Shown here one piece after another: positions 36,149 to 45,556 of a stretch of 64,000 nucleotides of DNA. The stretch lies in the NCBI GenBank assembly GCA_965601955.1, contig OZ271855.1, positions 3,596,001 through 3,660,000 of the forward strand, read 5' to 3'. Every line of letters starts with the position of its first letter. Within the stretch, counting starts at the first letter, position 1. The notes beneath the pieces were generated by a model that worked only from the letters and a program-made list of their open reading frames with translations, did not search any database and was not told where the DNA came from. Position numbers and translations under genes: made by a program. The stretch is from RHLJ01 sp965601955. GTDB taxonomy: Bacteria > Bacteroidota > Rhodothermia > Balneolales > Balneolaceae.

Positions 36149-37324
36149 TTATCCTAATTCCCGGTTTGCCCGGATTATACTCTTCACTGTCTCTACACTA
36201 GTGGCTGACCGGTATCCATCTTCAGGTGTGCTGATCACGTAATTAATAAGTTGTGAAATACTGGTTTCTGCCACATGCATTCGAGTATCGGAAGATGCGT
36301 AATAGACATACACCTTATCATCTTCATCCCGAATCCATCCATTAGCAAATGTCACATTGGATACATCACCTACCCGCTCTTCTCCCATTGGTGCGATAAA
36401 GTGGCCCCCAGGACGATGAGTAATTTTCCAGGGTTCTTCAAGTGAGGTCATAAAGAGGTACAGTACATAGCGAAGTCCAGCAGCTGTATTTCTTACTCCA
36501 TGCGCAAGATGTAACCAACCTTTATCCGTTTTCAACGGAGCTGGACCTTGTCCGTTCTTCGCTTCTTTTATCGTATGATATACCCGTTCATCTATCACCA
36601 GTTCTTCATCAACAACAGCAGGGTTCATTGAATCAGCTAAAGCCCAGCCAATACCACCCCCTGAACCAGCATCGATAAACCCATCCTGCGGACGGGTATA
36701 AAGAGCATATTTACCATTAATGAATTCCGGATGTAAAACAACGTTTCGCTGCTGTTCAGAATTTGTTTGTAAGTCAGGAAGGCGCTCCCAATTTACCAGG
36801 TCTTTAGTTCGGGCAATTCCAGCCTGAGCAATAGCGCTGCTTGTGTCGCTTGCAGGTACACGGGTGTCTTTTCTTTCGGTACAAAAGATTCCATATATCC
36901 ACCCATCTTCATGCAGAATAAGCCGCATATCATACACATTCGTATCCGGGTTTTCTGTCTCGGGCATTGTGATAGGTTCATCCCAAAACCTGAAGCCTTG
37001 TGTTGGAGAGTCACTTTCTGCAATCGCAAAAAAGGATTTCCGATCGTTACCTTCAACCCGGACAACCAGAACGTATTTGTCATTAAACTTAATTGCCCCC
37101 GCGTTAAATGCAGCATTAATCCCAAAGCGCTCCATAAGGAATGGATTCGTTTCAGGGTTTAGGTCATACCTCCAGTTCAACGGTACATGGTTAGCCGTTA
37201 TAACTGGATTTTGATAACGTGTATAGATTCCATTGCCAACCTCTTCCGGACTATTCTTTTTACTTAGAAGCTCATTATGTACTGTCTGTAAAAGTTGTTT
37301 CCGTTTTTGAAATATCTCTGACAT
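36149..37324 (-). CDS. GH130 4-O-beta-D-mannosyl-D-glucose phosphorylase
   Basis: Splits mannosyl-beta-1,4-glucose with inorganic phosphate into mannose 1-phosphate and glucose, saving one ATP. The 391-aa cytoplasmic product has the five-bladed propeller of GH130. Asp132 in NVYDMRLI matches the catalytic aspartate of the Bacteroides enzyme (Asp131). Other conserved patterns are RVEGNDRKSFFAIAES, ALYTRPQDGFIDAGSGGGIGWA, and AAGLRYVLYLFM. These fit subfamily 1 (mannosylglucose phosphorylase) better than subfamily 2 (mannan oligosaccharide phosphorylase). It lies between the symporter (18 bases) and the epimerase (3 bases). Confidence 0.95.
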   Translation of the reverse strand: MSEIFQKRKQLLQTVHNELLSKKNSPEEVGNGIYTRYQNPVITANHVPLNWRYDLNPETNPFLMERFGINAAFNAGAIKFNDKYVLVVRVEGNDRKSFFAIAESDSPTQGFRFWDEPITMPETENPDTNVYDMRLILHEDGWIYGIFCTERKDTRVPASDTSSAIAQAGIARTKDLVNWERLPDLQTNSEQQRNVVLHPEFINGKYALYTRPQDGFIDAGSGGGIGWALADSMNPAVVDEELVIDERVYHTIKEAKNGQGPAPLKTDKGWLHLAHGVRNTAAGLRYVLYLFMTSLEEPWKITHRPGGHFIAPMGEERVGDVSNVTFANGWIRDEDDKVYVYYASSDTRMHVAETSISQLINYVISTPEDGYRSATSVETVKSIIRANRELG

Positions 37325-37342
37325 TTATCTCTGAACTACTAG

Positions 37343-39169
37343 TTATGCTGGAAGTTTATCGAACCAGGTTTTCTTTAAGATGTACGAAGTGACAATAGCC
37401 ACAGCAATACTGATTGCCAATGGAACTGCCTCCATTAATACCAGGTAAACCGGGAATATCACCAATGCGGTTTGCCATATGATCCCAATTACCACATTGA
37501 ACATATCGGACTTGAAGCCTGAGTTTTTTACAAAACTTGGATCTTCAGCTACTACTTTATCATGAATCGGCTTCCAAAATCCCCATGGCCGAACTGATTT
37601 ATAGAATTTCTTGAGTACTTCCTCCTCTACTGGTGGGGCTGTGTAAGTACCAATTAAACAGGCAATCACAGAAATCAGGAGCATCAGCGGGAAGGTGTAT
37701 GTATCCAGTACTCCTTCGAAAATGAACCGGAAAGTAAGAGCCGGAATTAATCCCCCTACCATACCCCAGAAAAAGCCGTTTCCGTTAAATCGCCACCAGT
37801 ACCATTTTAGTACGTTTGCAGCTACATAACTACCATAAAGGCCACCTACAATCCATTGAAGTACATCATTCACATCTTTGGCGAAGAAACCAAGAACGAT
37901 ACTGAAGACTACCATCCCAAGCCCGGCGACATAATTCATCGTTTGAATCTTCGCGTTTTCAGCCTGAGGGTTGATATACTTAATGTATATATCGTTTACC
38001 AGGTAAGCTTGTGCTGCATTCAGGGTTCCGGCAAAGGTAGACATGAAGGCTGCCAATAACCCTGCCAACAGTAATCCAAGAAAACCTACCGGAACAAATT
38101 GACTAATTGCTGAAGGAAGAATTTGTTCGAAATCCAGACCTCTTCCTGGCACCATTAAATCTAATTCTTCATAAAACAGAAGTGCCAGTACAGCGAAACC
38201 AGCAATCATAAAGTACCGGATAGGCATGAGGATTACTGATACTGAACCACTCATTAATGCTGCTTCTTTTTCTGATCGGGTAGAAAGAATTTTCTGCATA
38301 TCGTAATTCGGAGCAGGCCCTGCCAAACTCACGAGCACTCCTTTAAAGATCATCATCATGAAGAGTACAGTAAAGAGGGAGAATCCGTCATCCCTTATTT
38401 TTTGATTTACTTCAGGTATGATGGCTGTCCAATCCATATTCAATTCCCAACCAAAGAAAGGGCTTATCCATCCATCCGGAATAATCAACGTACTGTCCGA
38501 AAGCGCCATCATGGCTATTACTCCTATTACAATACTGGAAACCGCCATGATTATGAACTGGATGAGATCTGCCCACACTATACTCATCATCCCTCCTAGT
38601 AAAGAGTAGAAAATGGCGAAACAGGTGAACACGATACCATAGAAATGAGGCACATACTCAAGTGGAATATCTAATGGGATATACATGCTTAAGAATTCCC
38701 ACGGGATAAAAATCTCCACAAATTTACCCAGCCCGATAAAGCCGTAGGTTAGATATCCAAGCCCCATTATAAGGGCGAACACTACCACAATGATATGTGA
38801 TTTTTTGGCCCCTCCCTGAAAACCAAACCGGGTACCTATCCACTCTGCGCCTGTAGTAACGTTGGAACGCCGAAGCCACATGGAAAGAAAGACCATCAAA
38901 AAGATCTGATTGAATACCGGCCATAACCACGGCAACCAGATACTCTTCAAGCCATATACAAACAGGATTGTAACCAACCAAACGGTACCGGATATATCGA
39001 ACATACCTGAAGCGTTTGAAAGGCCAAGCATATACCAGGGAAGCTGATTACCACCCAATAAATATGATTCTTTAGATTGTTGAGCCTTTTTCTTGAGTGC
39101 AAAACCTATTACTACGGTAATCAACAAATAGGCAAGAACAATAAGAGCGTCAATTAAGTGGAGTTTCAT
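37343..39169 (-). CDS. sodium:solute symporter (SSS family), probable mannobiose/oligosaccharide importer
   Basis: A 608-aa inner-membrane transporter with about 14 hydrophobic segments. The N-terminus (LIDALIVLAYLLITVVIGFALKK followed by SKESYLLGGNQLPW) and the motif GMFDISGTVW belong to the SSS (SLC5-like) family, and the AFMSTFAGTLNAAQAYLVNDIY segment matches the conserved sodium-site helix. SSS members import sugars, amino acids or vitamins with sodium. Here the gene is immediately before the phosphorylase and epimerase, so mannobiose or a similar disaccharide is the likely cargo. Bacteroides mannan loci use other permease families for this step. A terminator-like hairpin lies upstream at 39232-39266. 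Confidence 0.92.
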   Translation of the reverse strand: MKLHLIDALIVLAYLLITVVIGFALKKKAQQSKESYLLGGNQLPWYMLGLSNASGMFDISGTVWLVTILFVYGLKSIWLPWLWPVFNQIFLMVFLSMWLRRSNVTTGAEWIGTRFGFQGGAKKSHIIVVVFALIMGLGYLTYGFIGLGKFVEIFIPWEFLSMYIPLDIPLEYVPHFYGIVFTCFAIFYSLLGGMMSIVWADLIQFIIMAVSSIVIGVIAMMALSDSTLIIPDGWISPFFGWELNMDWTAIIPEVNQKIRDDGFSLFTVLFMMMIFKGVLVSLAGPAPNYDMQKILSTRSEKEAALMSGSVSVILMPIRYFMIAGFAVLALLFYEELDLMVPGRGLDFEQILPSAISQFVPVGFLGLLLAGLLAAFMSTFAGTLNAAQAYLVNDIYIKYINPQAENAKIQTMNYVAGLGMVVFSIVLGFFAKDVNDVLQWIVGGLYGSYVAANVLKWYWWRFNGNGFFWGMVGGLIPALTFRFIFEGVLDTYTFPLMLLISVIACLIGTYTAPPVEEEVLKKFYKSVRPWGFWKPIHDKVVAEDPSFVKNSGFKSDMFNVVIGIIWQTALVIFPVYLVLMEAVPLAISIAVAIVTSYILKKTWFDKLPA

Positions 39170-39231
39170 GAGAGGATGGTTAGGGTTAACATAAATCGCC
39201 TATTTAACGATGATAAACCCCAGGTACAAAT

Positions 39232-39266
39232 TAAATAAAAGTGGATGGCGGGTTCAGCCGCCATCC
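39232..39266 (-). terminator. hairpin terminator inside the mannan operon
   Basis: A perfect 9-bp stem (GGATGGCGG / CCGCCATCC) with a 6-base loop, followed on the minus strand by ACTTTTATTT. It lies 26 bases after the stop of the beta-helix gene and before the symporter gene. It probably reduces transcription from the receptor pair into the enzyme genes, so these may have lower levels or their own promoter. Confidence 0.85.
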
Positions 39267-39291
39267 AATCGTTATTTGATATAGAATAATG

Positions 39292-41973
39292 CTACTTGAT
39301 AAGTGTCATTCTTCTTTGAAGTGTAAATTCACCTGCTTTAAGCTGGTAGAAGTACACACCTGATGCCAATGATCGGGCATCAAACCTTACTGTGTGAGTT
39401 CCGGCAGTTCTTGCATCGTCAATCAACGTAGCCACTTTTTGACCTAACAGGTTATATACTGTTAGCTGTACATCAGAAGCTACTGGTAAGGTGAAGTTAA
39501 TATTTGTAGAAGGGTTGAATGGATTCGGGTAGTTTTGAGAAAGAGCGAATCCACTCGGAGTTTCTACGGGCTCATTAGAAACACCTACAGCTGTTTCTTT
39601 GATTAGATCAATAAAGTCAATATTTGCAGCACTACCTGCTACTTCAACAGTTATTGATCCATTTGCATCGTGCATAAATGAATCTGAAATGTGAGATGAA
39701 CCTGAAGTAAGAAGTTCCGTTGTTTGTAATTCTACTCCATTCACAGTGTAAGTAACGTCTGTGTTTTCTTCAGTAGAGAAGTATACCTGAATACGGTAGG
39801 TACCAGCGTCAAAATCTCCACCTCCAAAGTCAACCGTTACGGAACCATTGTCACCTAAAGTAACAGACTTGAAACGAGAAGGAATGCCCTCTACATCCTC
39901 ACCATTCATTACGTCCTGACCTCCGGTAATCACTTGTGCATAATCTGCATTTAGAGGAGTAAGTTCAGCTATTACATTTTCAGTACCTGCTTCCACAACC
40001 TCGATTCCGGCAAAGCCCTGGAATCCCCAGGAAGGCTCTAAACGAATGGTGTTCGTTCCTTCTGTTAGAACAAGACCATCAGTAGTGCTTTCATGAAGGG
40101 CAGAGTTTTCGATTTTGGTAACTGTCCACTCATCAGTAGGCATTCCCTGATGTGGATTCGCACATCCACCCTGGCCACCTTCCGCATCCCAGATATACTC
40201 ACCGTAATTCAGGCAATCCTTGATGCTTACATCGTTTACGATTACTCTCTGCCCTCGAACTCCGTTTCCGTTCAGGTTTGTAGTAACATTTAGATCTACA
40301 GCACCGGCCGTTGCTTCAAAGTCCCATTGTATATAACCAGCGGATTCCATATCGAGGAATGCAAAACCAGCAAATGAGAACACATCAGCAGTACCGGTTG
40401 CAGTACCGTCTTCCGCTTCTGAACTTCCAACAACATCCAGTTCAATAACTGCGCCTGCAAGCGCCTGTACGTCAGCAATATAAGTTTCTTTATTAGCTTC
40501 CCAGTCAGCACGTGCACCATCATGGTAATTCAGGTTTCCTAAAGGAAGACCATCAGTACTAGCAGTCTTATAGGTTTCATCAGTATAAGAAAAGTCACCA
40601 GGATTTAAAGCCTCAGGGAAAATACTCTGAACACTGAAAGAAGACGGATCTGGATTTCTACCCGGATCCCATCCCCAATAGGTGAATGGATTTTGACGTC
40701 CTTCACGAAGGTCACGAATATTATCAATCATTAAAGGAACAATATCCTCTATCGGTACCTGGGTTGCAGGGAAAAGAAGTTCACCTGCTAAATCTCTTAC
40801 CTCAGGAGCAGTGGTATAAGCAACAATACCTGGGTCAGTTCCTTCCCAGTTGTTGTTTCTGTAGAAACCACCCAGTCCTTCAGTAACATCGAACGTATCA
40901 AACATCGAGTCAGCTTCACTATTAAAAAGTGGCTGAGCATTGATTGAGTCAGAGTAATATGCTGCAAACTCAGGATCTCTCCAGTGTGCATTATTGGTAT
41001 AAACAACACGTCTACCTAAATCAGGAAAGCCTACACCTGGTGCAACTGGCGCAACAGAAAAGAATCCAGTAAATGGAAATTCTCTAGTAGGATCATTGAT
41101 GTCATCAGCGAATCCTTCCCCATGCCAGTAATGGTTGATAAACAAGTTATTTGCGATATACCCTTCTTTCCAGAAGTTACCTGCGTTAAATATACGACCA
41201 ACATTGATGATGGTATTATGCATGAAGCGGGTATAATTAATTGGGCCTGCCTCTGATTGAAGGATAGTCATACCAATATTTAGGTAGGTAGTATTTTCTA
41301 TTACAAGAGTATCAGCTCCAGCTTCGAATCGAATACCACGACCTTCCCATTGTTGAGTCTTATTGATCTGGTTTCTAAATGTGTTGTCATAGAAGTACAC
41401 TTTGTTGTTACCACTATCGAAACCAAAAAGAGAAAAATCAGTTTGCTCAAAGATGCTGTTCCTTACAATGATTCTTGCACCATCTGCACTAATTCGGATA
41501 GGCAGGTAATTTCCTGTACTACCCAGATCATGCATACCAGTGACAAATACCCCATCAAGAGTCAAGTCACCTTGAACCGTCATTAAACGAGCAGCAGAAC
41601 CACCTTCTTCATCAGTCTTTAATTGAATTTTAGCTGGTCCTAAATAATTCTCAGCACCTACTTCTTCTTCAGTCTGAGATCTGATATGTAAATGGAATCC
41701 TTGATTAACAATAGCATCTACTGTAAAGTATACCCCAGCAGTTTCCAATACATATACTCTGTCAGGGTGTTTTCTTCCTCCATTCAGGGTATCATTTGCG
41801 ATCGTATTCCTTAGCGCATTATTAAATGGAACAAAATCTCCGTTATGATATGCTACCTCACACTCAGCTACTGTTTCGGAACATACTGTAAAATCCTGAG
41901 CAACAGCTTCGGAAGACAGTAGACCAACTACAGCAAAGAGTGCAATAGCAACGAGTTTGTAATTGTATTTCAT
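39292..41973 (-). CDS. secreted beta-helix protein with two CBM-like domains and T9SS sorting signal
   Basis: An 893-aa exported protein with a signal peptide (1-26, SSEAVAQ). Residues about 40-330 contain repeated short strands with asparagines (IIVRNSIFEQ, KVYFYDNTFRNQ, LVIENTTYLNIG, YTRFMHNTIINVG, YIANNLFINHYW) typical of a right-handed parallel beta-helix, as in DUF4957/DUF5123 proteins and pectin lyases. Two beta-sandwich regions follow (about 520-670 and 680-800), the second with GTYRIQVYFSTEENT and a final IDFIDL like CBM6/35 domains. The last 75 residues are a T9SS sorting domain (QNYPNPFNPST). It directly follows the TonB receptor, where SusD would sit in Bacteroides. It may bind or cleave the glycan; no catalytic residue can be assigned. 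Confidence 0.85.
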   Translation of the reverse strand: MKYNYKLVAIALFAVVGLLSSEAVAQDFTVCSETVAECEVAYHNGDFVPFNNALRNTIANDTLNGGRKHPDRVYVLETAGVYFTVDAIVNQGFHLHIRSQTEEEVGAENYLGPAKIQLKTDEEGGSAARLMTVQGDLTLDGVFVTGMHDLGSTGNYLPIRISADGARIIVRNSIFEQTDFSLFGFDSGNNKVYFYDNTFRNQINKTQQWEGRGIRFEAGADTLVIENTTYLNIGMTILQSEAGPINYTRFMHNTIINVGRIFNAGNFWKEGYIANNLFINHYWHGEGFADDINDPTREFPFTGFFSVAPVAPGVGFPDLGRRVVYTNNAHWRDPEFAAYYSDSINAQPLFNSEADSMFDTFDVTEGLGGFYRNNNWEGTDPGIVAYTTAPEVRDLAGELLFPATQVPIEDIVPLMIDNIRDLREGRQNPFTYWGWDPGRNPDPSSFSVQSIFPEALNPGDFSYTDETYKTASTDGLPLGNLNYHDGARADWEANKETYIADVQALAGAVIELDVVGSSEAEDGTATGTADVFSFAGFAFLDMESAGYIQWDFEATAGAVDLNVTTNLNGNGVRGQRVIVNDVSIKDCLNYGEYIWDAEGGQGGCANPHQGMPTDEWTVTKIENSALHESTTDGLVLTEGTNTIRLEPSWGFQGFAGIEVVEAGTENVIAELTPLNADYAQVITGGQDVMNGEDVEGIPSRFKSVTLGDNGSVTVDFGGGDFDAGTYRIQVYFSTEENTDVTYTVNGVELQTTELLTSGSSHISDSFMHDANGSITVEVAGSAANIDFIDLIKETAVGVSNEPVETPSGFALSQNYPNPFNPSTNINFTLPVASDVQLTVYNLLGQKVATLIDDARTAGTHTVRFDARSLASGVYFYQLKAGEFTLQRRMTLIK

Positions 41974-42079
41974 GTTTTCTCCAATCTAGGTTTGATTAGG
42001 TTTTAGTTTTCTGTTTGATATTTACTCTGGTCGAATAGAAACTTTTCTTCTTTCAAAGCAAACATCTTGTTAGAAATTC

Positions 42080-45000
42080 TTAGAACCGAAGCCTCACGCC
42101 CAGGTCCATAGTAAATCCATAATATTGAGCTAAGGTAGTGCTACCAAAGCCCCTGCTGGCATCTCCTCCACCATCTCCAATTATGTTCCGATCAGGAGTA
42201 CTTGTCAGGTTGCTAAAGTTGCCGTATAGCTCAATTGTCTCTCCAAGACTCTGCTTTACTGTTACGTCCCATCGTTGGTATTTGTCTGAATAAGCATCCA
42301 GAACGGGGTAAAATATGCGTCTAATATTCGTAAGTCTATCTCCCTGGTATAGATATGAGAGTCGAGCTGAAAATCCTTTAAAATCGTAACCCAAAGTTAC
42401 ATTCAATAGGTGGGCCGGTTGGTCAAATGCCCGTCCTGTACGAGTCGTATCAGCCCATATCTCTACATCTTCTCGAAATTGAGGAAATTCACAGAATCTA
42501 ACACACACTACCTCACCGGTTTTAACATTCCGCTGATAAGTAGTCTCCGAAAACATTCGGGTATAATTAATAGTTAACACGGTCCCTTTGAGGAATGAAG
42601 GCAAGTACCAAAAGTTTGTTTGCCAGTCAAATTCTACCCCCCATACCTCTGTATCGAATGGTGCATTAATATGAGTAGCTATAGTTGTACCATTTTCCGC
42701 CCAAATATTAGTTCCTCCAAAAGGAATATTTAAATTCTCCGCCTGGCTTGCAGTTAAGGTATCCAAGCCTGTAAGATTTCTTTCCGTCCATAAAGGCAGG
42801 TCAGAGATTCTTTTATAAAACCCAGACAACGTAAATAAGCCTACATGATTTTGAAACACCGAAGCAGAAACATCATAGTTAACTGATTCCGAAGGTTTTA
42901 AAGCAGAATTGTTTGCTGTTATATAATTCTGTTGATCATTCTTGAAGGCTCTAGGTATGTATAGGGTGAAATCAGGTCGAGCCAGGGTTTCGGTGTAAGC
43001 TAATCTAATTTTTAACCACTCATTCGGGTCAATTTGTAAGTGAAACATGGGTAGAACAAAATTAAAATCTCTTTCTATCCTCAAAGTATCCACTTCACTT
43101 ACCGAGGCTTGATTCTGAAAATATCTTACATTAAATCGTTCTGTTTTGAATGTAGAATAATCATGCTCCCAACGAACTCCTGGAATAAAAGTAACATGCT
43201 GACCCAGATTGATTTCGGACATAATATAGGCTGCATCGTACCTTTCATTTCCTGTATAATCATTGCCTCTGTTGGCAAATGGGTCTTCTTGTAATCCAGG
43301 AAACCCTCTAAACTGACAATTATCTACAGCGTTAATGAAGCGTTGCATATCGGAAAGACCTGGAGAAAAACCTATCGGAAACCCATCTCCCCCTTCACCA
43401 GTTAGAAAATTATCCCGGCTATACCCCGTATCGAAATAGTGAATAGGAATGTATGAGGAAATAGCATTCTCACTGTTAACTACCAGCTCATCAAATAGAT
43501 TATATCCATTTATTGGACCTGTTTGGTCATAAATGCACCTCAACAACTCCCCTTCATCACCTGCTACTCCAGTTACCGGATCATAATCATCATAGGTCAA
43601 ATATGCCCAGTTTCTACTTCTTCCCTGTTGGTCGTTACTTCGATCCAGCCATCTAACCTTTCCTCCTAGCTTAACATGACCATTAATCTGGTCATTTAGG
43701 TCAAATGGTAAAGTAAAATCTAATTGGGTTGTATAGTTAACTTCTTCTTGTCTTAAGCTACTCAAAGAAGTGGTCCCTAAAATAGTAGTAGTATCATTTG
43801 GAAGTACAAAGGGTAAAACACCAATGGGCTGTACACCTAGAGTATCGGAGGGCCACAATATAGTTTCGTTTTCCTGAATAAATTCACCTGTTTCGGATTC
43901 TATTCTGAAATCAGCATAATAATTTCTTGGGTTCTTGTTCAGTGAACTGGTACGAGAAATTCCTCCATCTATCCTGAGCCATCCAAAGTCCTGCTCTAAG
44001 CTTAATCCGGTTGTTAATATTTCAGTTGTACCTTCATTTATACTAAGACTGTTCCCTGCTCTACCTGTTAGATTAAAAATATTATTCGTCCGCACATGAC
44101 CATCATTTTTTTGACGGTTATAAAAGAAATTACCAGTAATCTTACCATCCGGAAGCCGATAATCAAAAAGCATACTTCCACCTATCCTACTTCTCAAATT
44201 GAAGTATTCCTGTGCGTTTACTGATTCGATAAGAGCTCCATCTACTTCATCAGTTATGGAGTTTCTAAATTCGCCATAACTGGCATTCAACTGGTCTGCA
44301 CTTCTATCAAACTGATCGGCACTAAAGGTTGCTATATACCCTAGTTTATTATCTAATAGCCGATCGCTAATTGTTCCAATTAACCTATAGTTTTGGTAAT
44401 AGTCCTGAAGCTCAGTATAGCCCCCTTGTAACTGGGCACTCGATTCGAAACCTTCCGGAGCTTCACGTAATTTCAAGTCGACTGAGCCCGCAATGGCATC
44501 CCCATCCATATCTGGTGTAATAGCCTTTTTTACCTCGATACCATCCAACATAGTTGACGAAATAAGAGAAAGATCAACACTTCTGTCATCTGAACTTGTT
44601 GAAGGGATTCGCACCCCATTTACAGTAACTGTGCTAAACTTAGGAGATAGTCCTCGAATTAATACTTTGTTGGCCTCCCCTCCACTTCTCTGAATAGCAA
44701 CCCCAGGAAGTCGTCCAATAGATTCTGCAGCATTTACATCCGGGATATCCTGGATTCTATCTTTAGATACTATATTTGAAATTGTATTTGATTGAAGCTG
44801 CTGGTTTATAGCAGCGACTTGCCCTCTGGCTTGAGCAGTAATAGTAACTTCTTCCCCTTGTACCCCCTCCCACTCTAGGGTTATGTCAATTTCTACCGTT
44901 TCTCCATCTCGAATTTCTAACTCTACTTCTTTTGTTTTAAATCCCAAATAAGAAACAACCAGTGTTTGAACCCCTGGGTCAATACCTCTTATGGTAAAAA

Positions 45001-45253
45001 CTCCATCTACATCAGTAGCTGCTCCTTTTAGTGTACCTTTAATAAGCACACTTGCGCCGATCAATGCTTCGTTGGTACCAGCCTCTAAAACGGTTCCTCT
45101 TACACTTCCGTTAAAGCGTTTGTTTGAGTCATTTTCACGAAGCGCTTCCAGCTTTTCAGGATTAAAAAAAGAGCTTTCTAATGAATTTGAGAACCCAACC
45201 TGGATCGTTAAAACTGAGACGAGAAGTAGTGTAAAAAAAGAAGTCTTATTCAT
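42080..45253 (-). CDS. TonB-dependent receptor of the mannan locus
   Basis: An outer-membrane transporter, 1057 aa from the ATG at 45253, which gives a signal peptide (MNKTSFFTLLLVSVLTIQVGFS); the longer frame begins with TTG at 45340 and adds a non-signal extension. Order: carboxypeptidase-like domain (about 50-125, GTVLEAGTNEALIGASVLIKG), plug domain (about 150-270, IGRLPGVAIQRSGGEANKVLIRGL), then a large beta-barrel ending in aromatic MDLGVRLRF. The EVKKAITPDMDGDAIAGSVDLK stretch resembles the Xanthomonas/Caulobacter receptor group (TIGR01782), which works without SusD. No SusD-like gene follows. It is the first gene of the mannan locus and diverges from the ROK regulator. Confidence 0.93.
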   Translation of the reverse strand: MNKTSFFTLLLVSVLTIQVGFSNSLESSFFNPEKLEALRENDSNKRFNGSVRGTVLEAGTNEALIGASVLIKGTLKGAATDVDGVFTIRGIDPGVQTLVVSYLGFKTKEVELEIRDGETVEIDITLEWEGVQGEEVTITAQARGQVAAINQQLQSNTISNIVSKDRIQDIPDVNAAESIGRLPGVAIQRSGGEANKVLIRGLSPKFSTVTVNGVRIPSTSSDDRSVDLSLISSTMLDGIEVKKAITPDMDGDAIAGSVDLKLREAPEGFESSAQLQGGYTELQDYYQNYRLIGTISDRLLDNKLGYIATFSADQFDRSADQLNASYGEFRNSITDEVDGALIESVNAQEYFNLRSRIGGSMLFDYRLPDGKITGNFFYNRQKNDGHVRTNNIFNLTGRAGNSLSINEGTTEILTTGLSLEQDFGWLRIDGGISRTSSLNKNPRNYYADFRIESETGEFIQENETILWPSDTLGVQPIGVLPFVLPNDTTTILGTTSLSSLRQEEVNYTTQLDFTLPFDLNDQINGHVKLGGKVRWLDRSNDQQGRSRNWAYLTYDDYDPVTGVAGDEGELLRCIYDQTGPINGYNLFDELVVNSENAISSYIPIHYFDTGYSRDNFLTGEGGDGFPIGFSPGLSDMQRFINAVDNCQFRGFPGLQEDPFANRGNDYTGNERYDAAYIMSEINLGQHVTFIPGVRWEHDYSTFKTERFNVRYFQNQASVSEVDTLRIERDFNFVLPMFHLQIDPNEWLKIRLAYTETLARPDFTLYIPRAFKNDQQNYITANNSALKPSESVNYDVSASVFQNHVGLFTLSGFYKRISDLPLWTERNLTGLDTLTASQAENLNIPFGGTNIWAENGTTIATHINAPFDTEVWGVEFDWQTNFWYLPSFLKGTVLTINYTRMFSETTYQRNVKTGEVVCVRFCEFPQFREDVEIWADTTRTGRAFDQPAHLLNVTLGYDFKGFSARLSYLYQGDRLTNIRRIFYPVLDAYSDKYQRWDVTVKQSLGETIELYGNFSNLTSTPDRNIIGDGGGDASRGFGSTTLAQYYGFTMDLGVRLRF

Positions 45254-45556
45254 GCTTATCAAAAAGTTGGTCCAGGAGTACTGTTCACTAAGTTTTTTCC
45301 TAAAAGCTGGTTCGGATTCAACGTGATTCCTACCAATCAATAATTAGTAAATCAAATTGAACAAAGAGAGATTAATCAAATCAATTTATTAAATCAACCA
45401 AATTTTGTGGAAACGCTTCCTGTTTTTTAAATACTTCTTTTTTTAACTCATAAATGCTGTTTTACGATTGATAATTTTTCTCATTTTCTTTTGGGGGGAT
45501 TCTTTTTTATTCTCAGCGGGCATATTTGCATTACTTATTAAACTTACTTTAGTAAT
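45254..45556. other. divergent control region between receptor and ROK regulator
   Basis: About 300 A/T-rich bases with several AAATCAA and ATTTGATT repeats (45350-45400) and one LacI-type palindrome at 45408-45421. The promoters of both the mannan operon and the regulator gene must be here. Clear -33/-7 boxes of the Bacteroidota type could not be fixed by eye. Confidence 0.5.
45408..45421. promoter_or_regulatory. LacI/CcpA-type operator-like palindrome
   Basis: TGGAAACGCTTCCT fits the pattern TGxxAxCGxTxxCA of LacI-family operators except for its last base. In the central 12 bases, five of six pairs are symmetrical around CG. It is about 155 bases before the receptor start and about 136 before the regulator start. 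No LacI-family gene is in the window. Confidence 0.5.

Noticed and set aside
45254..45340. Longer TonB receptor starting with TTG at 45340
   Set aside because: The added 29 residues would bury the signal peptide; the ATG at 45253 begins a normal signal sequence.
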